DNA of 9,712 nucleotides from Euryarchaeota archaeon TMED117 (lineage in GTDB: Archaea; Thermoplasmatota; Poseidoniia; Poseidoniales; Poseidoniaceae). The stretch's first letter is position 1. Every line of letters starts with the position of its first letter. Under the pieces are notes generated by a model. It was given only the letters and a program-made list of their open reading frames with translations, searched no databases and was not told the DNA's origin. This document shows positions 5,207 through 9,712 of this stretch, one piece after another. Location: contig NHFS02000030.1 of NCBI GenBank assembly GCA_002171315.2, positions 1 to 9,712 of the forward strand, read 5' to 3'. The translations under genes were made by a program, and so were the position numbers.

Positions 5207-7591
5207 GTGAACACCCTGCTACTTCGTCGGTTGTCACGCAGTTTAATGCGTACAAAATTACGAGTACTAACAGTTGTATTACTCATCACGCTATCAGTCT
5301 ATGCAGGGATTGTCTTTTCTGAGCATTCCCGTAATGCAGACAAAGTCTACGATGATTTCTATGATGAAACAAACTTCTCAGACTTGATCATAACAACCTA
5401 TGAAATCGATTCGCGCGATAATCTCTCAGCAATATGTGAATCTTTTGAAAACGAAGCATGTGAGACAAGTCTTGTCCTATCAGGTCAAGCGAATAGATTG
5501 GTTGATTCAGCCCAACCAGAATGGCTCATTTCGACATTCTATGGGCTTGAAAACGGTTCTGTCAATTCAATATGGGCCATCGAAGGATCGATTGATCCGG
5601 GCGTTGGTGAAATTGTCATCGATGCTCATTTCGCTCAAGATAAAGACATCGAGATGAAGATAGGAGATTCCATTGAAATCATTGTCGGGGAGGGTGGGTC
5701 GCAAACGCTTGAAGTCGTTGGATTCGCAAACAGTCCGCTCGAACTGTTTTACGCAGAACCAGGTTCAATATTGCCTCAAACCTCAACCTTTGTTGTTGGG
5801 TATTTGGATGCAGAATATCTTGCTAATATTTCGGGCAATACTCTTGATGCTCGAAACACATTGGGTATTGACCTTGAAGGAACCCCACAATTCGATTTAT
5901 CTGATACCGATGAAAATGAAGGTGAAGAACTTCAAGTGTTGAAAGACGAAATATCATCGTTCATGACTGAAGCTGAAACCAACGGAACTGTTTCTGATCG
6001 CGGTGACTTGAGTGCAGAACTTCTTCGGTTGGATAAAGAAGGAATAGAAAATTCAACACCGTTTATTCTGGGTGTTCTTCTTTTCATCAGTGGACTTGTT
6101 ATCGCAGTATCTCTTGACCGATTGATTCGAACGCAGGCTCGTGAAATTGCTGTGCTAAGAACAATTGGAGCCTCAACAAAAGACATCATGTTTGGCTACC
6201 TTTTGATTCCGCTCGTACTCGGAATTCCTGGAGTTCTCGTAGGAGCCTTACTAGGAATATCGTCAATTGGTTCTGAAGCATTCACAGCCTTTTACTTCTC
6301 TTTCCTCGGGATTCCAGTGGTTGAAACACATCATTACTTAGACATCATTCTGACGATAAGTTTCTCTGCACTCGGGATCATTTTCCTCTTTGGAATTCGC
6401 CCAGCATGGAAAGCCGCCAAATTGCAACCTTTGGAGATCTTAGGGCAAGAAACGCAACGCACACCAAACAAAATCATCTCTTCACTGACATCAAAACTCC
6501 CACCAGGAATCGGTTTGGGACTTCGATCAACCTTCAGAAAACCGGCTCGTCTTGTCGTTACCCTCCTCGCCCTTTCTCTGGCAATGGTGATTCTTGGTGG
6601 AACGATGATGTTCATTTCAGGTTTTACAGGTGCATTCAATGAAGCCGTAGACGAACAAGAAAATTGGGAATACCAAATTGCAGCCTATCCTTCAAGCATT
6701 GATAACATCACTCAGTGGGCACAGAATGATACCTTTTCGTTCGAACTTACTCTGACAAATCAAGCAACCTTATTTGATTCAAATAAGGTTTTAACGCTCA
6801 AAGGATACGATGTTCTTTCTGAAAATGATGATGCTATGCATCGATTTAATCTCCTTGACGGAACGATTCCAGAACAAGGACAAATCGTGCCAGAAGTCAT
6901 TCTGGATGAAGGGTCTGCCGAACTTGAATCCTACTCTATTGGAGATACGCTGACCATCGATTTTGAAGGCAAGGAGCATGATCTCAAAGTTGTAGGAATT
7001 GCTCGAGAACTCACCCGTTCAATTCATTTCCATCGAGCAGACCTTTCACAGATTGTTGATGCCGAAGCAAATGGAGCATTGGTCGTTCTTTCTGATGAAG
7101 GGAACATCGAAGACGTTCGGTTCTCAACGATTTCAATCGTCGAAAAGGAAGCGATGGTCGAAGGATTCAATGAGCTTATTGAACAACAAAAGAATGCAAT
7201 GCAGGCTGTCTATGTTCTGGGGGGTATCATGGCAATTGCAATCCTGTTCAACACGCTCTTGATCAATCTGAGTGAACGTGATTCAGAACTTGCAACCTTG
7301 AGAGTCCTAGGTGCAAGCAGAACACGATTGGCAGTGATTCTTACAGTCGAACATACGTTCATTGGATTGGTTGGTGGAATTGCTGGGGCTTTGGCAAGTA
7401 TCGCATACTATGCGGGAATGTCCAACGCTTTCTCAACATGGGCTTTCCACATCCCTGTCATCATCAATACCGCTGTTTTCTTACAGATAATTGGATTTGT
7501 ACTCGTTGCAGCATTATTGACAACTCCTGTAGGCATCTTGCGAATTGGTAGAATGAATTTGCTTGAAGTCGTTGCTCGACATGAGCGGTGA
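5207..7591 (+). CDS. FtsX/MacB-family ABC transporter permease
   Basis: The membrane partner of the upstream ATPase, 794 residues from the GTG at 5207. Eight membrane helices are apparent: about 20-37; 284-303, 330-352 and 378-396; 449-472; then 668-688, 709-731 and 750-772. The protein is an internal duplication: each half has a helix, a large extracytoplasmic MacB-PCD-like domain (about 40-275 and 475-660) and a three-helix FtsX domain. The halves share recognisable motifs: REIAVLRTIGAS (312-323) matches SELATLRVLGAS (693-704), and GDSIEII...LEVVGFA (153-174) matches GDTLTID...LKVVGIA (579-598). This is the eight-helix architecture of LolCE-like or archaeal DUF214 permeases that works as one long polypeptide or as a dimer. 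An upstream TTG at 5180 is the alternative start. The transport substrate cannot be deduced. Confidence 0.93.
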   Translation: MNTLLLRRLSRSLMRTKLRVLTVVLLITLSVYAGIVFSEHSRNADKVYDDFYDETNFSDLIITTYEIDSRDNLSAICESFENEACETSLVLSGQANRLVDSAQPEWLISTFYGLENGSVNSIWAIEGSIDPGVGEIVIDAHFAQDKDIEMKIGDSIEIIVGEGGSQTLEVVGFANSPLELFYAEPGSILPQTSTFVVGYLDAEYLANISGNTLDARNTLGIDLEGTPQFDLSDTDENEGEELQVLKDEISSFMTEAETNGTVSDRGDLSAELLRLDKEGIENSTPFILGVLLFISGLVIAVSLDRLIRTQAREIAVLRTIGASTKDIMFGYLLIPLVLGIPGVLVGALLGISSIGSEAFTAFYFSFLGIPVVETHHYLDIILTISFSALGIIFLFGIRPAWKAAKLQPLEILGQETQRTPNKIISSLTSKLPPGIGLGLRSTFRKPARLVVTLLALSLAMVILGGTMMFISGFTGAFNEAVDEQENWEYQIAAYPSSIDNITQWAQNDTFSFELTLTNQATLFDSNKVLTLKGYDVLSENDDAMHRFNLLDGTIPEQGQIVPEVILDEGSAELESYSIGDTLTIDFEGKEHDLKVVGIARELTRSIHFHRADLSQIVDAEANGALVVLSDEGNIEDVRFSTISIVEKEAMVEGFNELIEQQKNAMQAVYVLGGIMAIAILFNTLLINLSERDSELATLRVLGASRTRLAVILTVEHTFIGLVGGIAGALASIAYYAGMSNAFSTWAFHIPVIINTAVFLQIIGFVLVAALLTTPVGILRIGRMNLLEVVARHER

Positions 7592-7610
7592 AGGTGTTTG
7601 AAATCAAGAG

Positions 7611-7620
7611 AGGGGTGATC
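7611..7620 (+). promoter_or_regulatory. Strong Shine-Dalgarno site upstream of the rhodanese-like gene
   Basis: AGGGGTGATC differs by one deletion-type mismatch from the full anti-SD complement AGGAGGTGATC. It ends 23 bases before the first ATG (7644), too far for that start, but only two bases before an in-frame ATA at 7623. Confidence 0.55.
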
Positions 7621-7643
7621 GCATAAAATATTTCAAGAGAAGA

Positions 7644-8030
7644 ATGGCGGTGACAATCATCTTCACAGTCATGTTTTTCCTGTTTTTCAACACAGGTGAA
7701 ACCTGGGAACGGGTCGGTGTAGATACCTTTGAAAAGGAAATATTGGACAATCAAGATGCACTTCTTCTCGATGTCCGAACAACAGTGGAATGGGAACAAG
7801 ATGGTCATTTAGAAAATGCCGTTCTCATCCCACACTCCGATCTTGAGGAGCGATCGGATGAATTACCAGGAGACAAGGAAGATCTCATTCTCTTGTATTC
7901 TCAAAGTGGGAATCGATCAAAAGAGGCTGCTCAGACACTTCTTGATTTGGGCTATACAAATATCGTCGAACTTGCCCCAGGCATCGATGGATGGAAAGGT
8001 GCAGACAAACCAGTTCTGTATGGTAAGTGA
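7644..8030 (+). CDS. Membrane-anchored rhodanese-like protein lacking the catalytic Cys
   Basis: A rhodanese-fold protein with one N-terminal membrane anchor (about residues 3-15). Family marks are ALLLDVRTTVEW (39-50), GHLENAVLIPHSDL (54-67), the active-site loop LLYSQSGNRS (83-92) and the C-terminal GYTNIVELAPGIDGWKGA (103-120). Rhodaneses carry sulfur on a Cys at the start of the loop (CxxGxRS); here that position is Ser86 (codon TCT, 7899-7901), so sulfurtransferase activity is unlikely and a binding or regulatory role is possible. The start is uncertain: from ATG 7644 there are 128 residues without basic residues before the anchor, whereas an ATA at 7623, behind the strong Shine-Dalgarno site, would add IKYFKRR, a normal basic flank. 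The gene follows the permease after 52 bases on the same strand and is probably in its operon. It ends 11 bases from the convergent peroxiredoxin stop. Confidence 0.88.
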   Translation: MAVTIIFTVMFFLFFNTGETWERVGVDTFEKEILDNQDALLLDVRTTVEWEQDGHLENAVLIPHSDLEERSDELPGDKEDLILLYSQSGNRSKEAAQTLLDLGYTNIVELAPGIDGWKGADKPVLYGK

Positions 8031-8041
8031 CGTTTGGTCGC

Positions 8042-8509
8042 TCACAGTGAAGCTGCAAGAGCAACGACTGCATCATAGTCCGGCTCAACACCAGGATTTT
8101 CAGCAACCCAACGGTGTTGGACAACACCATTCTTATCGATAACGATAACAACTCTGTTTGCACTAACGTAGCCTTCAATGCCACCAAGGCCAACAAATGT
8201 TGCATCATATGCTTTCACGACATCTCGATCAATATCAGAAAGGAGCGTGAACTCAAGATTGTACTTTCGAGCGAACTCAGCGTTTGCCCAAGGTGAATCG
8301 ACACTGATTCCTAGAACGGTTGCATCAGAACTGTTGAGTTTGTCGAGATTGTCTTGGAAAGCACACATCTCTTTGTCACAAACGCCCGTAAACGCACCCG
8401 GATAGAATGCGAGAATGACTGTTTTTCCAGCGTAGTCAGCAAGACTGACGTCAGACTTTTGGGTGTTCTTCAGGGTGAAGGCGGGCGCGGTATCTCCAAT
8501 ATTGACCAT
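8042..8509 (-). CDS. Peroxiredoxin, Bcp/AhpE-like
   Basis: A thiol peroxidase that reduces H2O2 and organic hydroperoxides in the cytoplasm. From ATG 8509 it has 155 residues, normal for the Bcp/AhpE groups. The active-site motif PGAFTGVC gives the peroxidatic Cys44, with Thr41 in the PxxxTxxC pattern. A second Cys49 (C-DKEM-C) is placed as the resolving Cys of Bcp-type atypical 2-Cys enzymes. Arg119 (SANRVVIVIDKNG) is the likely conserved catalytic Arg. The ATG at 8509 is preferred over the TTG at 8563 because MVNIGDTAPAFTL is the usual family N-terminus and the extra 18 residues have no family character and overlap katG. No Shine-Dalgarno site is visible; a TATA element about 27 bases upstream suggests a leaderless transcript. 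It follows katG on the same strand, giving a peroxide defence pair. The electron donor is not encoded here. Confidence 0.94.
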   Translation of the reverse strand: MVNIGDTAPAFTLKNTQKSDVSLADYAGKTVILAFYPGAFTGVCDKEMCAFQDNLDKLNSSDATVLGISVDSPWANAEFARKYNLEFTLLSDIDRDVVKAYDATFVGLGGIEGYVSANRVVIVIDKNGVVQHRWVAENPGVEPDYDAVVALAASL

Positions 8510-8531
8510 AATGGGGCCAAGAATATCCGGC

Positions 8532-8545
8532 GTATATCCGTTTCG
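8532..8545 (-). promoter_or_regulatory. Putative BRE/TATA promoter of the peroxiredoxin gene
   Basis: The minus strand reads CGAAAC then GGATATAC, ending just after the katG stop codon (8550-8552). The TATA centre is about 27 bases from the ATG at 8509, the spacing expected when transcription starts at the start codon itself. The layout matches the element at 2103-2116. Confidence 0.45.
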
Positions 8546-8549
8546 TCGT

Positions 8550-9712
8550 TCAAGCAAGGTCAAAACGGTCAGCGTTCATGACTTTGTTCCATGCTGTGAT
8601 GAAATCATTGACGAACTTGTCGCTGTTGTCATCTTGCGCATAGACTTCTGCAATAGCTCGAAGTTGAGAGTTGCTTCCAAAGACGAGATCATATCGAGTT
8701 GCAGTACGGACATCTGCTCCAGTATTGCGGTCACGAGCGACGTAGCTGTTGCTTCCAGTTGCAGTCCATGCGACGTTCATGTCGAGGAGTGTGGAGAACC
8801 ATGTACTGTCGAGTTTGTTATTTCCTCCCCAAAGGCCACGTTCATCAGAACTGACGCCAAGGGAGCGCATTCCTCCAACGAGAACGGTCATCTCGGGTGC
8901 GGTCAATTCAAGCAATTGAGCTTTATCGAGCATCATTTCTTCAGGCATGACGGCATAGTTCTTCTTCAGATAATTGCGGAAACCACAGGACACCGGCTCG
9001 AAGTAAGTGAATGACGCTCCATCTGTTTGCTCTTCACTTGCATCGCCACGGCCAGGCGTGAATGGAACTTCGACGCCAGATGCCATCTCTATCCCAACAT
9101 TTCCTGCGAGGACGATTGTGTCTGCAATACTTGCTCCGTGTGTGGCTGCAAGCGGTTCAAGTGTTGAGAGAACCTTCGCAAGTTGAGCAGGCTTGTTGCC
9201 TTCCCAGTCCTTTTGAGGAGCGAGGCGAATACGGGCGCCATTGGCGCCGCCACGCTTGTCAGATCCACGGAATGTGGAGGCACTTGCCCATGCGGTTTCA
9301 ACCATTTCTGAGATGGATAGGCCACTACTCTTAATCGCATCTTTGAGGGCTGCAACATCGTAAGAAGTACTTCCAGCTGTTACAGGATCTTGCCAAATGA
9401 ATTCTTCATCAGGGACATCTGTACCGAGATAGCGGGATTTTGGCCCCATGTCACGATGGAGAAGTTTGAACCAAGCACGAGAGAATGCATCAGCAAAGAC
9501 TTCTGGGTTCTCATGGAAATGCTTGGAAATCTTACGGTATGCAGGATCACGAATCATGGCCATGTCGGCTGTTGTCATCATTGTTGGAACCTTAATCGAG
9601 GAATCTTCTGCATCAGGAGCCATGTCAACCTCTTCTTGGTTGGATGGCGTCCATTGATGAGCGCCAGCAGGACTCTTTGTTAGTTCCCACGTATCTTCGT
9701 ACTTGAACAGCA
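8550..9712 (-). CDS. katG: Catalase-peroxidase KatG, C-terminal part (5' end outside window)
   Basis: A bifunctional haem catalase-peroxidase that removes H2O2. About 387 residues are in the window, and the minus-strand frame is open to the right edge, so the start lies beyond 9712. The visible part begins near FKYEDTWELTKSPAGAHQW, continues through the proximal-side segment MMTTADMAMIRDP (the Asp here corresponds to the Asp that pairs with the proximal His in KatGs), HRDMGPKSRYLG, the FRGSDKRGGANGARIRL block that includes the mobile Arg region of KatGs, VPFTPGRGDASEEQTD and the canonical end KVMNADRFDLA. The haem-binding His and the Trp-Tyr-Met adduct residues are upstream, outside the window. 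The protein is intact from the edge to its stop. In archaea katG is patchily distributed and generally considered of bacterial origin; the codon use here does not obviously differ from its neighbours by eye. The peroxiredoxin follows 40 bases downstream. Confidence 0.96.
   Translation of the reverse strand, partial: LFKYEDTWELTKSPAGAHQWTPSNQEEVDMAPDAEDSSIKVPTMMTTADMAMIRDPAYRKISKHFHENPEVFADAFSRAWFKLLHRDMGPKSRYLGTDVPDEEFIWQDPVTAGSTSYDVAALKDAIKSSGLSISEMVETAWASASTFRGSDKRGGANGARIRLAPQKDWEGNKPAQLAKVLSTLEPLAATHGASIADTIVLAGNVGIEMASGVEVPFTPGRGDASEEQTDGASFTYFEPVSCGFRNYLKKNYAVMPEEMMLDKAQLLELTAPEMTVLVGGMRSLGVSSDERGLWGGNNKLDSTWFSTLLDMNVAWTATGSNSYVARDRNTGADVRTATRYDLVFGSNSQLRAIAEVYAQDDNSDKFVNDFITAWNKVMNADRFDLA

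Noticed and set aside
8027..8045. Imperfect hairpin GTGACG/CGCTCAC between the convergent rhodanese and peroxiredoxin stops, as a two-way terminator
   Set aside because: Only six pairs with one bulge, no T tract on either side, and it is formed largely by the two stop codons; too weak to call.
8510..8563. 18-residue N-terminal extension of the peroxiredoxin from TTG 8563
   Set aside because: It overlaps the katG stop, has no ribosome site and no family character, and would place the likely promoter inside the gene.

Overview
The window looks like a piece of an archaeal chromosome, most probably from a planktonic marine euryarchaeon such as Marine Group II (Poseidoniales). The evidence is an L11-L1-L10 ribosomal cluster of archaeal type (L10/P0 with a long acidic tail), TATA/BRE-like promoter elements, Shine-Dalgarno sites close to GGAGGTGA, and a secreted protein with thrombospondin type 3-like Asp repeats, a C-terminal membrane anchor and a Trp-rich tail. 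The lineage is my inference from general knowledge, not from a database search.

Positions 1-1990 (minus strand) carry the ribosomal stalk operon, read L11 -> L1 -> L10, with L10 running off the left edge. The L11 homologue is only 93 codons. It holds just the C-terminal rRNA-binding domain and starts, with a good ribosome binding site, exactly where that domain normally begins. The N-terminal domain is not encoded in the 161 bases upstream. This is the most striking feature of the window.

Positions 1991-2151 are a divergent promoter region. Positions 2152-8030 (plus strand) are four tightly packed genes: a 736-residue surface protein (signal peptide, Reeler/choice-of-anchor V-like domain, Ig-like domain, Ca2+-type Asp repeats, membrane anchor), a LolD/MacB-type ABC ATPase, its large FtsX/MacB-like permease, and a membrane-anchored rhodanese-like protein whose catalytic Cys is replaced by Ser. 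The ATPase and permease nearly abut. The arrangement suggests an envelope-directed cassette, but no substrate can be read from the sequence.

Positions 8042-9712 (minus strand) are a peroxide defence pair: the C-terminal part of a catalase-peroxidase (KatG, cut by the right edge) followed by a Bcp/AhpE-like peroxiredoxin. The peroxiredoxin appears to have its own promoter overlapping the katG stop codon, at a distance that fits a leaderless mRNA. No tRNA, rRNA, CRISPR array or insertion sequence was seen.
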